This document shows positions 25,718 through 35,050 of a stretch of 64,000 bases of DNA, one piece after another. The translations under genes were made by a program, and so were the position numbers. Origin of the DNA: Sphaerospermopsis sp. SIO1G1 (GTDB taxonomy: Bacteria; Cyanobacteriota; Cyanobacteriia; Cyanobacteriales; Nostocaceae); contig JAAHFX010000003.1 in assembly GCA_010672785.1 (NCBI GenBank), forward strand, positions 62,001-126,000, read 5' to 3'. Each line of letters opens with the position of its first letter. Position 1 is the stretch's first letter. The notes below the pieces were generated by a model that did not search any database, was not told the DNA's origin, and saw only the letters and a program-made list of their open reading frames with translations.

Positions 25718-27307
25718 TTAATTTCCAGGAAAAGTCCACCAAGCTAAAGAATATGCTTGAGTTGATTCATTTACTTGTTGTTGAAACTGAACACGAATTT
25801 TATATTTATCAGTGACGGGAATAGGGCAAAAAATATGTTCTACATTATCAATTTTACTCACAGATGCACAGGTAGCTGTTTCTGTTTTCACTCCATCTGC
25901 TTTTACTAAATAAATATCTAAATTATTTAATCCTCGATCTTGAAAATTTTCATTGATATCATACTGTTTATTCTTGTTTCTATCGTTTAATTTCACTAAT
26001 CTATCCCAAGTCAAAGTAATAGCAACAAAACTATTTTTCATTAATGGTTTTTCTAAATTATATTCTAGTACAGAATTAGCATTAATTTGATTATAATCCC
26101 AGCCAATGGGAGGAACTTCAGTGTTTGGTTGCCATTGACCAAACATAAATTGTTGATAAGCACGATAGGCATTTAAGTGTCCTGTTCCCATTTGTTGATT
26201 TAGGGGAATTTGGGGTGATTTATAAGCATCCGAGGCAAACCAATTACGATTTTGTTTATCTACTAAATTCCTGGTCATGCCTAACCTTAAACCAGTACCA
26301 TTATCTATAACTTTTTCTGCTGAATTTAATAATACAGCTTTCATAACTAGATGATTTCTGGCATCTGTTGTCCAGTTTGATTGTTTAATTCTTAACTGTC
26401 TATCTGCAAATTCTTGTAATAATGCAATGGTTGCTGTCAGGTGTGGAGCGGCAAAACTTGAGCCTGTTGATTTATTCAATTTACCATCTGGATTGAGTAC
26501 GGGAATATTAGTACCAGGAGCTACAATTCCAACTGATCTACGCCCGCCAAGATTATATTCTTTACCAGCCAAACGGTTGCCAACTCCTTGATTATTTCCT
26601 GCCAAATTAGAAACATGAACTTTATCAAAAATTCCTGCTCTTGGAGATGAAAAAGCTACATTAATTGCGTTAAAATTATCTGTAGGAATAGGAATACCGC
26701 CTTTACCTTGGTTGCCTGCGATCGCATAAATCACATTATGTACTCGACTAGACCAGTCAATACATAAAGTTAGTAAAGCTTTGCCATCTAAAACTGCTTT
26801 TGGTCGAGGATCACGGTTTAAAGGTTCACCAAAACTAAAATTAATTGCGCGAACATCTCCACCATTTTGCAATGCTATATGTTGTGCAGCTAAACATTCT
26901 TCTGGTTGACCCATATTTTTCGTAGATCCGAGTGCGGAGGAATATAGCCGTGCTTCTGGGGCAATTCCTGGCCATGCTTTATCTTTACTAATCATCACCG
27001 CAGCAACATTGTAAGCATGGGGATCAACACCACTATTAGAGGTGGCTGGTGTGGTTCCTGAAAACACTGCTACAGGAGAAATAGCCCGATTTTTGGAAAC
27101 GGCTTTATCCAAGCCAAACATACCTGGACGACCGATTTCCACCTGACCAATAGCAATTTTGCGGCCTGTTAAATTATAAGGTGGTTGATGTAATTTGAGT
27201 ACATTAATACCATTCTTATCAAAAGAACGATTAAACTGCACATATGCCAAAACCGGCAATGTTAAACAGGAAATACTCAAACCGCAGATTATAGATAAAT
27301 TATTCAT
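25718..27307 (-). CDS. Exported subtilase-like (S8) protein with altered catalytic Asp
   Basis: 529 aa with an N-terminal hydrophobic signal (about residues 4-22). The S8 fold is recognisable: IAIGQVEIGRPG (52-62) at the catalytic Asp position (here Glu57), DPHAYNVAAVM (His97), the oxyanion Asn in IAGNQG (Asn199) and TGSSFAAPH (Ser284). A C-terminal beta-domain contains a DRNKNKQYDINE calcium-loop-like segment (about 450-461). Subtilases cleave proteins; with Glu for Asp the activity is uncertain. It is divergent from rpe, across a stretch of GTGGGAGA octamers. No partner or propeptide inhibitor gene is adjacent. Confidence 0.8.
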   Translation of the reverse strand: MNNLSIICGLSISCLTLPVLAYVQFNRSFDKNGINVLKLHQPPYNLTGRKIAIGQVEIGRPGMFGLDKAVSKNRAISPVAVFSGTTPATSNSGVDPHAYNVAAVMISKDKAWPGIAPEARLYSSALGSTKNMGQPEECLAAQHIALQNGGDVRAINFSFGEPLNRDPRPKAVLDGKALLTLCIDWSSRVHNVIYAIAGNQGKGGIPIPTDNFNAINVAFSSPRAGIFDKVHVSNLAGNNQGVGNRLAGKEYNLGGRRSVGIVAPGTNIPVLNPDGKLNKSTGSSFAAPHLTATIALLQEFADRQLRIKQSNWTTDARNHLVMKAVLLNSAEKVIDNGTGLRLGMTRNLVDKQNRNWFASDAYKSPQIPLNQQMGTGHLNAYRAYQQFMFGQWQPNTEVPPIGWDYNQINANSVLEYNLEKPLMKNSFVAITLTWDRLVKLNDRNKNKQYDINENFQDRGLNNLDIYLVKADGVKTETATCASVSKIDNVEHIFCPIPVTDKYKIRVQFQQQVNESTQAYSLAWWTFPGN

Positions 27308-27339
27308 AGATAGTTCAGTTATCAGGGAACAGGATGGGG

Positions 27340-27545
27340 CGTTGGGGGAGTGGGAGAGTGGAAGAGGGGGAGAGTGGGAGAGTGGGAGAGTGGGGGAGTG
27401 GGAGAGTGGGGGAGTGGGGGAGTGGGAGAATATTTTTAATCATGACTAACTCCCAATCACCAATCACCAGTCATCAATCACCAGTCACCCAATTCCACAA
27501 TCACCAATCACCACCAATCACCAGTCCCCAATTACCCAATCACCA
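27340..27545. repeat. Octamer GTGGGAGA array and CAATCAC/CAGTCAC heptamers
   Basis: About 27350-27430 is built from GTGGGAGA/GTGGGGGA 8-mers; about 27447-27545 from 7-mers of the CAATCAC type. They occupy the whole divergent region between the subtilase gene and rpe, so the promoters of both genes must lie in or right next to repeats. Confidence 0.9.
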
Positions 27546-27611
27546 ATTTCCAAAAAGTCAATATTTTGTTACAATGCTTACAGACGGAAACGCTTAAGAA
27601 CCCACTAAACC

Positions 27612-28319
27612 ATGACCCAAAACACATCTAAAAAGCCTATAGTTATTTCTCCATCTATCTTATCAGCAGATTTTGGTCGTCTAGGTGACGAGATCACTGC
27701 TGTTGATAAAGCCGGAGCAGATTGGATTCACGTTGATGTAATGGATGGACGCTTTGTACCTAATATTACAATTGGGCCTTTGGTTGTGGAGGCAATTCGT
27801 CCAGTGACAACCAAACCTCTGGATGTGCATTTGATGATTGTAGAACCAGAGAAGTATGTAGAAGGTTTTGCTAAAGCTGGTGCAGACATTATTTCTGTAC
27901 ACGCTGAACACAACGCTTCACCCCACTTGCATAGAACTTTGGGACAAATCAGAGAACTTGGTAAAAAAGCTGGTGTTGTACTCAACCCCGGTACACCTTT
28001 AGAATTAATTGAATACACCCTGGAACTTTGTGATTTAGTGCTAATTATGAGCGTTAACCCCGGTTTTGGTGGACAAAGTTTTATTCCTAGCGTAGTTCCT
28101 AAAATCCGTAAATTGCGTCAAATGTGCGATGAACGCGGTTTAGATCCTTGGATTGAAGTAGATGGTGGATTGAAAGCTAATAACACCTGGCAAGTCTTAG
28201 AAGCCGGAGCTAATGCCATTGTAGCTGGTTCTGCGGTGTTTAAAGCTCCTGACTATGCAGAAGCAATCAACAATATTCGCAACAGCAAGCGTCCTACTAA
28301 GGAATTAGCGGCTGTATAG
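27612..28319 (+). CDS. rpe: Ribulose-phosphate 3-epimerase
   Basis: 235 aa TIM-barrel enzyme that interconverts ribulose 5-phosphate and xylulose 5-phosphate in the Calvin cycle and the oxidative pentose phosphate pathway. Signature blocks are complete: [32 protein letters not shown] (metal/catalytic Asp), [25 protein letters not shown] and WIEVDGGL. Cytoplasmic. Single gene with its own hairpin terminator downstream. Confidence 0.97.
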   Translation: MTQNTSKKPIVISPSILSADFGRLGDEITAVDKAGADWIHVDVMDGRFVPNITIGPLVVEAIRPVTTKPLDVHLMIVEPEKYVEGFAKAGADIISVHAEHNASPHLHRTLGQIRELGKKAGVVLNPGTPLELIEYTLELCDLVLIMSVNPGFGGQSFIPSVVPKIRKLRQMCDERGLDPWIEVDGGLKANNTWQVLEAGANAIVAGSAVFKAPDYAEAINNIRNSKRPTKELAAV

Positions 28320-28346
28320 TTGAATACTGCTAACTAAATAATACTT

Positions 28347-28384
28347 AAACCCTCGACTTCCCAAAGAAATCGAGGGTTTATCTT
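28347..28384 (+). terminator. Hairpin terminator of rpe
   Basis: AAACCCTCGA (28347-28356) pairs perfectly with TCGAGGGTTT (28370-28379); a short T-containing tail (ATCTTTG) follows. It lies 27 bases after the rpe stop. Confidence 0.7.
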
Positions 28385-28495
28385 TGCTGCTGTTGATGCT
28401 ATAGTAAACTTATGATGTTAATTGTGTTATAAGTCAAAATTAGTTTTTCTGATCAATAAAAGTCTAAAATAGTGTCACTGTTACATATTACTGCT

Positions 28496-28666
28496 ATGGC
28501 TATCAGACCTAGAGTGACAATTACACTGGATGAAGAAATACACAACGAGCTTATAAAAATAGCTGGAGAACAGGAGCGTACACCAGCTAACCTGGCGGCC
28601 TACATTGTTACTAAGGCTATTAAGGAGAAAAATAAAGAAAACCCACAAAAGGAAGAGGTATTATGA
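28496..28666 (+). CDS. CopG/ribbon-helix-helix-like small protein
   Basis: 56 aa from ATG at 28496 (GTG at 28472 would add eight residues). RPRVTITLDEEIHNELIKIAGEQERTPANLAAYIVTKAI follows the ribbon-helix-helix pattern: a beta strand with alternating residues, then two helices, as in CopG/Arc-type DNA-binding proteins and many antitoxins. No toxin gene follows directly; the next gene is a Uma2-family member 166 bases downstream. Probably an autoregulatory DNA-binding protein. Confidence 0.65.
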   Translation: MAIRPRVTITLDEEIHNELIKIAGEQERTPANLAAYIVTKAIKEKNKENPQKEEVL

Positions 28667-28832
28667 GTAATAATGAGTAGTTCACAGCAATGAGAAGATT
28701 TACATAAACATAAGATCCCTGACTTCTTTTTTTAACTTGTCAATAAATATAAATTGATATTAAAAGTCTGGGATCTGAGTATTGCAAAGTTAAGATATAA
28801 ATAGCTCTGTAATTTTATAACTTTTAACTTTT

Positions 28833-29408
28833 ATGACTTTAGTAACTACGAAACGCTTTACCATAGCTGAATATCATCGTCTAGCAGAACTCAGCTTTTT
28901 TAGGGAAGATGAACGAGTGGAATTAATCAAAGGTGAAATAGTTGAAATGGCTGCAAAAGGTAAATCACATTCAACTTTCAATAGACGATTAATCAGAGAG
29001 TTAACGCAATTACTAGGTAATCGTGCAACTTTACAAAATCAAGATCCTATATCTATACCACCTAACAGTGAACCAGAACCAGATTTTGTAATTCTTCGTA
29101 ATCGTGCTGATGACTATTTTATAGATCATCCCCAACCATCGGATATTTTATTATTAATTGAAATTTCCAATTCTACCTTGAAGTATGATCAGGAAGTGAA
29201 ATTACGTTTATATGCAGAAGCAAATATTTCTGATTATTGGATTTTTAATTTAATTAATTATCGTTTAGAATGTTACAGTGAGTCTTATCAAGATTCTCAC
29301 AGTAATTTTGATTATCGTCGCAAGTTGATTTTATTACCTAATGAATCGGTTAAATTGCCACTTTTCCCTGATTTAGTTTTGGAGTTATCTAAGGTTTTTC
29401 CTAGTTGA
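28833..29408 (+). CDS. Uma2-family (DUF820) endonuclease-like protein
   Basis: 191 aa, full length. Restriction-endonuclease-like fold of the Uma2 family, greatly expanded in cyanobacteria. Seen: FTIAEYHRLAELSFFREDERVELIKGEIVEMAAKG (N-terminal signature), EPEPDFVILRN (PD motif, about residues 80-91) and DILLLIEISNSTLKYD (E-x-S in place of E-x-K, about 101-116), then an LYAEANISDYWI block. Function in the cell is unknown despite the name. Neighbouring relatives lie at 29500, 33068 and a broken one at 23633. Confidence 0.85.
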   Translation: MTLVTTKRFTIAEYHRLAELSFFREDERVELIKGEIVEMAAKGKSHSTFNRRLIRELTQLLGNRATLQNQDPISIPPNSEPEPDFVILRNRADDYFIDHPQPSDILLLIEISNSTLKYDQEVKLRLYAEANISDYWIFNLINYRLECYSESYQDSHSNFDYRRKLILLPNESVKLPLFPDLVLELSKVFPS

Positions 29409-29499
29409 AATCTAGAGGATACTTGATGATTAATAATGCCGCTTTAAATGAATAAAATTCCATAGATAATCGCTAATTTATCAGTCCAGGTAATTGACT

Positions 29500-29976
29500 A
29501 TGAAATGGGAAGAAGTTTGTGAAAATCAACAATTACAAAATTTACCTTTTAAGATTGAATTGAATAAATGGGGACAAATAGTAATGAGTCCTGTAAAAAT
29601 TAAACATTCATTTTATCAAGGCAGAATTCAACGTTTATTAGAATCATTATTAAAAATGGGTGAAGTCATGCCGGAATGTGCAATTAATACATCAGATGGT
29701 GTGAAAGTTGCTGATGTTGTTTGGTGTTCAGAAGAGAGATTTAATCAAATCGAGAATGAAATATCCGCTTCTATTGCACCAGAAATTTGTATAGAAGTCA
29801 AATCAACTGGTAACACTATTGAGGAAATGGAATTTAAAAAACAATTATATCTAGAAGCTCAAGCAATTGAAGTATGGTTATGTAATGAACAAGGAAAAAT
29901 GAAATTTTATAATCAACAAGGTGAATTAGAAAAATCTTGCTTAGTTCCTAACTTTCCTAACCAAATTAAAAGATGA
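29500..29976 (+). CDS. Uma2-family (DUF820) endonuclease-like protein, short type
   Basis: 158 aa from ATG at 29500 (a TTG two codons before is also open). A compact Uma2 variant: KWGQIVMSPVKIKHSFYQGRI, VKVADVVWCSEERF (D of the PD motif, about residues 69-82) and PEICIEVKSTGNT (E-x-K, about 98-110), so the catalytic PD-(D/E)xK set looks intact, unlike its upstream neighbour. AATCACC heptamers begin right after the stop (29975-30026). Confidence 0.85.
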   Translation: MKWEEVCENQQLQNLPFKIELNKWGQIVMSPVKIKHSFYQGRIQRLLESLLKMGEVMPECAINTSDGVKVADVVWCSEERFNQIENEISASIAPEICIEVKSTGNTIEEMEFKKQLYLEAQAIEVWLCNEQGKMKFYNQQGELEKSCLVPNFPNQIKR

Positions 29977-30026
29977 TTTCCCAATCACCAATCACCAATC
30001 ACCAATCACCAATCACCAATCACCAA
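29975..30026. repeat. Heptamer array AATCACC
   Basis: Seven or so tandem units directly after the Uma2-family gene and before the convergent GxRPI-repeat gene. Confidence 0.9.
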
Positions 30027-30088
30027 ATAAAAAATCCCAGCTTATAAATAAAACTGGGTTAATAAAAGTATGAGAATAGTATTAGTAA

Positions 30089-30442
30089 TTAGTCGAGAAA
30101 ACCCATTAACAGATCAGAGTCATCAATGGTATTAGATGCTACAGGACGATTACCAAAAACGGAATAATTTTCTGAAACTACCAATGCACTAGAACCAATT
30201 GGCCGCATACCTGATAGGTTGATATTATCTACGACTCTAAATGTATTGGAAGCAATGGGACGAATACCCATAGAATTGTAGGTTTCAACTACTTGTAAGT
30301 TACTGGTGCTAATAGGACGTGATCCAGCAATTGATACTGTTCCTGCTACTTGTAAGCTGTTGCTACCGATAGGGCGCTGTCCTGCAACTACAATTGTTCC
30401 TGAAGAAGTTTGTTCTGTATTACCTTGGTTATTTTCTTCCAT
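30089..30442 (-). CDS. Small protein of five 19-residue GxRPI repeats
   Basis: 117 aa. After an Asn/Gln-rich N-terminus (MEENNQGNTEQTSSGT), the protein is five tandem repeats of exactly 19 residues with consensus G-x-R-P-I-x-S-x-x-L-x-V followed by seven variable residues. They start at about residues 21, 40, 59, 78 and 97. The last repeat changes to GNRPVASNTIDDSD and ends in an acidic-hydrophobic tail DLLMGFLD. No signal peptide, cysteines or membrane helix. A strong ribosome-binding site (AAGGAG) lies before the ATG. The regular 19-residue period suggests a beta-solenoid or fibre-like fold. I believe similar hypothetical proteins exist in other cyanobacteria but know of no function. Confidence 0.75.
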   Translation of the reverse strand: MEENNQGNTEQTSSGTIVVAGQRPIGSNSLQVAGTVSIAGSRPISTSNLQVVETYNSMGIRPIASNTFRVVDNINLSGMRPIGSSALVVSENYSVFGNRPVASNTIDDSDLLMGFLD

Positions 30443-30745
30443 TCTTATCTCCTTAATTGCTTAAATGCTCAGTAAACTAACGCATCTAGCTTATTACGTG
30501 AATTTTACAATAATTAAGGAAAAGTGTATTTTTTCCTAATATACCTAGAGTGTAACCTTAAAAAACAACCCATAAAGATAAGTTTATTGAAAACTGATAC
30601 ATAAGTAAACTTAAACTATTAAGTTATGTAAACAAAAATGACTCAATATTTATAAATTTTATGTCTGGGAATTTGTCTAGCGATCGCCACAGAGGGAATT
30701 GATCTAGCTACCATGTTAAAGGCAATGTTCAATGAAACGGTGATC

Positions 30746-32740
30746 ATGGAATTTAGTCTCAAAGCTCCCTTTACTCCCACAGGTGATCAACCCCAGGCGA
30801 TCGCCCAGCTTGTGAAAACCATTCAAGGGGGTAGTCGTTATCAAACCTTACTCGGTGCAACGGGAACGGGTAAGACGTTTTCCATTGCCGCTGTGATTGA
30901 AAAAATCGGTAAACCTACCCTAGTATTAGCTCATAATAAAACCCTGGCGGCTCAATTGTGTAACGAATTGCGGGAATTTTTTCCTCACAATGCCGTTGAG
31001 TATTTTGTTAGTTATTACGACTACTATCAACCAGAAGCATACATTCCCGTTACAGATACCTATATAGAAAAAACCGCAGCAATTAATGATGAAATAGATA
31101 TGTTGCGACATTCTGCTACCCGTTCTTTATTTGAACGGCGGGATGTGATAGTTGTAGCTTCCATTAGTTGTATTTACGGTTTAGGGATGCCCGCAGAATA
31201 TCTCAAAGCCGCAATTCCTCTACACATAGGAATGGAAGTTGATCAACGACAAGTTTTAAGAGACTTAACATCTGTGCAATATAGTCGCAATGATGTGGAA
31301 ATGGGAAGGGGTAAATTTAGAGTTCGTGGCGATGTATTAGAAATTGGCCCAGCCTACGAAGATAGAATTATTAGAGTTGAATTTTTCGGCGATGAAATAG
31401 ATGCAATACGTTATATTGATCCGGTAACAGGGGAAATTATCAGCAGTTTAGAAGCAGTAAATATCTATCCTGCACGTCACTTTGTCACCCCAGAAGAAAG
31501 AATAGAAATTGCCTGTGCAGATATCGCCGATGAATTAAAATCACAGAAGTTAAATTTAGAAGAATTAGGAAAATTAGTCGAAGCACAAAGAATAGATCAA
31601 CGTACTCGTTATGATTTGGAAATGTTGCGAGAAGTTGGATATTGTAATGGTGTAGAAAACTATTCTCGTCATTTAGCAGGAAGACAAGCGGGAGAACCTC
31701 CAGAATGTTTAATTGATTATTTTCCCAAAGATTGGTTATTAGTAATTGATGAATCTCATGTGACTGTACCGCAAATTCGGGGAATGTACAATGGTGATCA
31801 AGCGAGGAAAAAAATATTAATTGATCATGGTTTTCGACTTCCCAGTGCTGCTGATAATCGTCCTTTAAAAGCTGAGGAATTTTGGCAAAAAGTGAATCAA
31901 TGTATTTTTGTATCTGCAACTCCTGGAAATTGGGAAATTGAAATTTCTGAAGATCAGATTGTGGAACAGGTAATTAGACCGACAGGAGTAGTTGATCCAG
32001 AAATATTTGTGCGTCCTACAGAAGGACAAGTTGATGATTTGTTGGGGGAAATTAAGGACAGAGTTGATTTACAAGAGCGGGTTTTAATTACTACTTTAAC
32101 TAAAAGGATGGCGGAAGATTTAACGGAATATTTGGAAGAGAGGAAAATCAAAGTTAGATATTTACATTCAGAGATTAATTCTATTCAAAGAATTGAAATT
32201 TTGCAAGATTTAAGAAATGGGAAGTTTGATGTTTTGGTTGGGGTAAATTTATTAAGGGAAGGTTTAGATTTACCAGAGGTTTCTTTAGTAGCAATTATGG
32301 ATGCAGATAAGGAAGGTTTCTTACGTGCGGAACGTTCGTTAATTCAAACTATTGGTAGAGCAGCGCGTCATGTGAATGGGAAGGCAATTATGTATGCTGA
32401 TAAGTTAACAGATAGTATGATTAAAGCGATTGAGGAAACTGATAGAAGAAGGGGAATTCAAATGGCTTATAATAAAATGCACGGGATTACACCAAAACCA
32501 ATTATCAAAAAACAAAGTAATGCGATTTTATCATTTTTAGATGTTTCCCGGAGATTGAATGCAAGTGATTTACAGGTGGTGGATGAACATATTGATGATT
32601 TAGCTTTGGAGGATATTCCAGAATTAATTACTATGTTAGAAAAGCAGATGAAAGATGCAGCGAAAAAAATGGAGTTTGAGGAAGCTGCAAAATTGCGGGA
32701 TCGGATTAAGAATTTGCGGGGGAAGATGTTGGGTAGGTGA
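30746..32740 (+). CDS. uvrB: UvrABC system protein B
   Basis: 664 aa from ATG at 30746 ([22 protein letters not shown]), the start that matches relatives; an in-frame ATG at 30713 would add 11 residues. Helicase-like damage-verification subunit of nucleotide excision repair. Walker [10 protein letters not shown] (about 37-45), the beta-hairpin [18 protein letters not shown] (motif II), motif [11 protein letters not shown] and the C-terminal UVR motif ([23 protein letters not shown]) are all present. A diverged copy of its last 17 codons lies 240 bases downstream. Confidence 0.97.
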   Translation: MEFSLKAPFTPTGDQPQAIAQLVKTIQGGSRYQTLLGATGTGKTFSIAAVIEKIGKPTLVLAHNKTLAAQLCNELREFFPHNAVEYFVSYYDYYQPEAYIPVTDTYIEKTAAINDEIDMLRHSATRSLFERRDVIVVASISCIYGLGMPAEYLKAAIPLHIGMEVDQRQVLRDLTSVQYSRNDVEMGRGKFRVRGDVLEIGPAYEDRIIRVEFFGDEIDAIRYIDPVTGEIISSLEAVNIYPARHFVTPEERIEIACADIADELKSQKLNLEELGKLVEAQRIDQRTRYDLEMLREVGYCNGVENYSRHLAGRQAGEPPECLIDYFPKDWLLVIDESHVTVPQIRGMYNGDQARKKILIDHGFRLPSAADNRPLKAEEFWQKVNQCIFVSATPGNWEIEISEDQIVEQVIRPTGVVDPEIFVRPTEGQVDDLLGEIKDRVDLQERVLITTLTKRMAEDLTEYLEERKIKVRYLHSEINSIQRIEILQDLRNGKFDVLVGVNLLREGLDLPEVSLVAIMDADKEGFLRAERSLIQTIGRAARHVNGKAIMYADKLTDSMIKAIEETDRRRGIQMAYNKMHGITPKPIIKKQSNAILSFLDVSRRLNASDLQVVDEHIDDLALEDIPELITMLEKQMKDAAKKMEFEEAAKLRDRIKNLRGKMLGR

Positions 32741-33067
32741 TTTTTGGGGGAGCATACCAAATGTGTAAATTTATTTTGATATTAGGTCAAAATGATCCAA
32801 AATCTTGATATGATTGAACCGCAAAGTACCCAAAGGACACAAAGTTAAGAGATTTTCAGATATTTTTTATTGTTGCTGCGGTTATTTTCTCTTGCATGGG
32901 GATGATCCCGATTTTGGTATTTTTTGATCGAACTACTCCAGACACAGAGAGAGGTAATTTTATGTTATTTTATATTTGATGTAAAATTAGGCGATCGCAT
33001 TCAAGATTTAATGGGTAAGATGTTGGTTAGATAAGAAGGATTAGTGAATTTAGAATGGGATTAAAAC
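32741..33067. other. Gap with repeat fragment and diverged copy of the uvrB 3' end
   Basis: At about 32817-32850 there is a fragment of the ACCGCAAAGTACCCAAAGGACACAAAG-type repeat. At 32981-33034 the sequence reads VKLGDRIQDLMGKMLVR-stop, aligning with the uvrB end [21 protein letters not shown]. No start codon or ribosome-binding site supports a gene. Confidence 0.6.
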
Positions 33068-33631
33068 ATGGTACAATCAATACAAAAAAGTATCTCATTA
33101 CATGAGTTTTTGGAATTACCAGAAACCAAACCAGCAAGTGAGTATATTGATGGTCAAATTATTCAAAAACCGATGCCACAGGGAAAACATAGTATAATCC
33201 AAGGGGAACTTGTACCGACAATTAATATTGCGATTAAACCGAAAAAGATCGCTCGTGCATTTCCTGAATTACGTTGTACCTTTGGTGGACGTTCTTTAGT
33301 ACCGGATATTGCAGTTTTTGTCTGGAATAGAATTCCCCGTGAAGCAAATGGAGAAGTTGCTAATACATTTTCAACTTATCCAGATTGGACAATTGAGATT
33401 TTATCACCTCATCAAAATCAAACCAAGGTAACTAAAAATATTCTACATTGTTTAAGTTTTGGTACTCAAATGGGATGGTTAATTGATCCAGGAGAGAAGA
33501 CTATTTTTGTTTATCATTCAAATCAACATATTGAGTTTTTTGATCAATCAGATAAGTTAATTCCTGTACCTTCGTTTGTAGGTGATTTGCAATTGACGGT
33601 TGGTGAGTTATTTGGGTGGTTGTTAGAGTGA
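33068..33631 (+). CDS. Uma2-family (DUF820) endonuclease-like protein
   Basis: 187 aa, full length. Seen: ISLHEFLELPETKPASEYIDGQIIQKPMPQGKHSIIQ (family N-terminus), SLVPDIAVFVWNRI (PD motif, about residues 77-90) and YPDWTIEILSPHQN (E-x-L, about 107-120), where the usual Lys/Ser of the third motif is Leu, then FGTQMGWLIDPGEKTIFVY. A different subgroup from the two upstream members. Catalytic competence is doubtful given the substitution. Confidence 0.85.
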   Translation: MVQSIQKSISLHEFLELPETKPASEYIDGQIIQKPMPQGKHSIIQGELVPTINIAIKPKKIARAFPELRCTFGGRSLVPDIAVFVWNRIPREANGEVANTFSTYPDWTIEILSPHQNQTKVTKNILHCLSFGTQMGWLIDPGEKTIFVYHSNQHIEFFDQSDKLIPVPSFVGDLQLTVGELFGWLLE

Positions 33632-33861
33632 TATTATTAATTTATCCAGGCTTATTTAAAAAATTAGGTAGGCAATACCTACCTGGGTTAAATTAACTAT
33701 TCTTTATTAAATACGTGATCGCACTTCCGGAAACTTATTTATCCTTTTTGTCATGATCACAGCCATCAAGTCTCACTGAACTAGGGTTAGTAGGTGGAGG
33801 AGATGCAGGTGGGTTTTTTAGGCGGCTCCTTTTTTTGTTACTATCATCTTGTTTATTAGAC

Positions 33862-34389
33862 ATGGAGAAAAATATCATAGATACTGAGGAACATACTAAT
33901 ACTAAACTAGCTTATGAATATACAGAAAGTTTATTAAAAGATGTGAATAAAAGTATAGATTCACTTAATACGAAGATGACAACTGTCATAGGTTTTAGTG
34001 GTCTACTGCTGAGATTTTCAGCCGATCTCTCAGATAATAGTTATTGTTTATACATCAAAATTGCTATTTGCGTTCTTCTTGCTATAGATATTTGTTTATG
34101 TATTATTGGATTAATGCCATCTCCATGTGGTGATGTCGTCTCACCTGAAGATTTGTTAGATAGAGAATGGTATTACAAATCAGATGAAAGATGTCGTCAC
34201 TATATTGCTAGTGCATGGAAAGGAGCAATAAAACAACTTGAACTTCAAGCAAGAAACAAGAGAGAGTGTTTAAGATATGCAATGTTGAGTTTAGGTTTAT
34301 CAATAATACTATTTGCTATTAGTATAATAATGGAAGCAATAGCTAAAAGTTTTATTGGGCAAAATCCTTATCCTATTCAATTTCTCTAA
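33862..34389 (+). CDS. Hypothetical membrane protein (three hydrophobic segments)
   Basis: 175 aa from ATG at 33862 (a TTG at 33835 is also open). An N-terminal soluble helix (KLAYEYTESLLKDVNKSIDSLNTKMTTV) leads into two close hydrophobic segments (IGFSGLLLRF... and IKIAICVLLAIDICLCIIGL), a charged amphipathic helix (WYYKSDERCRHYIASAWKGAIKQLE) and a last hydrophobic segment (MLSLGLSIILFAISIIMEAI). The architecture resembles membrane effectors of nucleotide-signalling defence systems (PycTM/SLATT-like), with helices around an SLNTKMTTVIGFSGLLL hairpin. No cyclase gene is adjacent, so this is only a resemblance. A Pro-rich frame remnant lies upstream on the other strand. Confidence 0.55.
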   Translation: MEKNIIDTEEHTNTKLAYEYTESLLKDVNKSIDSLNTKMTTVIGFSGLLLRFSADLSDNSYCLYIKIAICVLLAIDICLCIIGLMPSPCGDVVSPEDLLDREWYYKSDERCRHYIASAWKGAIKQLELQARNKRECLRYAMLSLGLSIILFAISIIMEAIAKSFIGQNPYPIQFL

Positions 34390-34430
34390 GAGTGTTCCAA
34401 GCAATAAATTATCCAACACCAAAGATTGCT

Positions 34431-34637
34431 TAATTCGCAATAACAATTGGGCATTTTTTTATTTGGAATACTCTAAAAGAAAAAGAACCAGACAGAATAT
34501 TATATTTAGCAATTCCTGATTCAACTTATGAATCATTGTTTGGAGAAGTTTTAATTCAAAAATTCTTACACAAATATATGGTGAAACTAATTGTTTATGA
34601 TGAGATAACGGAGGTAATTATATCGTGGATAAACTAA
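34431..34637 (+). pseudogene. xisH: xisH remnant (C-terminal part)
   Basis: The frame ending TAA at 34635-34637 reads AITIGHFFIWNTLKEKEPDR, then LYLAIPDSTYESLFGEVLIQ, KFLHKYMVKLIVYDEITEVI and ISWIN. This is the C-terminal about 65 residues of XisH, one of the proteins first described as required for fdxN-element excision in Anabaena and since found widely in cyanobacteria. The N-terminal half and start codon are missing. It overlaps the xisI start by 13 bases, the arrangement usual for intact xisH-xisI pairs. Confidence 0.75.
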
Positions 34638-34960
34638 ACTACTATCGTCAATGTTTGCAAGAGTTTATCACCCAATACTCCCAATACGGATCAAACAATG
34701 AAAATATGGAAACTCAATTAATATTTGATCACGAAAATGATCACTATTTATTATTGCGGACTGGTTGGGATAAAAAAAGGCGTGTTCATTCCTGTATCTT
34801 CCACTTTGATATTAAAGATCGTAAAATATGAATTCAGGAAAATAACACAGATATTGATGTGGGTGAAGAATTAGAAGCAATGGGAATATCTAAACAAGAA
34901 ATTGTAATTGGGGTTCATTATCCTGCACTAAGACAACATTCGGAATATGCGATTTCTTAA
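34625..34960 (+). pseudogene. xisI: xisI with a premature TGA stop
   Basis: GTG start at 34625 behind a GGAGG ribosome-binding site. The product reads as XisI (MDKLNYYRQCLQEFITQYSQ, LIFDHENDHYLLLRTGWDKK, FHFDIKDRKI) for 68 codons, then TGA at 34829-34831 where relatives have Trp. The same frame continues IQENNTDIDVGEELEAMGIS and KQEIVIGVHYPALRQHSEYA to TAA at 34958-34960, which completes the normal XisI length. So a single TGG-to-TGA change has disrupted an otherwise intact gene. Confidence 0.8.
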
Positions 34961-35050
34961 TTGTAAATTGAGAATTTTAAATGCTACTGTGTACTTGTAA
35001 TCATTAAAATTTTTCTTTATAAAGTCTTTGAAAGTTTTGATTAACACCAA

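Noticed and set aside
27195..27597. Frames of 84 and 87 codons with Gly/Glu/Trp-rich products
   Set aside because: They translate the GTGGGAGA octamer and CAATCAC heptamer arrays.
31485..31919. 144-codon frame antisense to uvrB
   Set aside because: Fully inside uvrB; low-complexity Leu/His-rich product typical of antisense reading.
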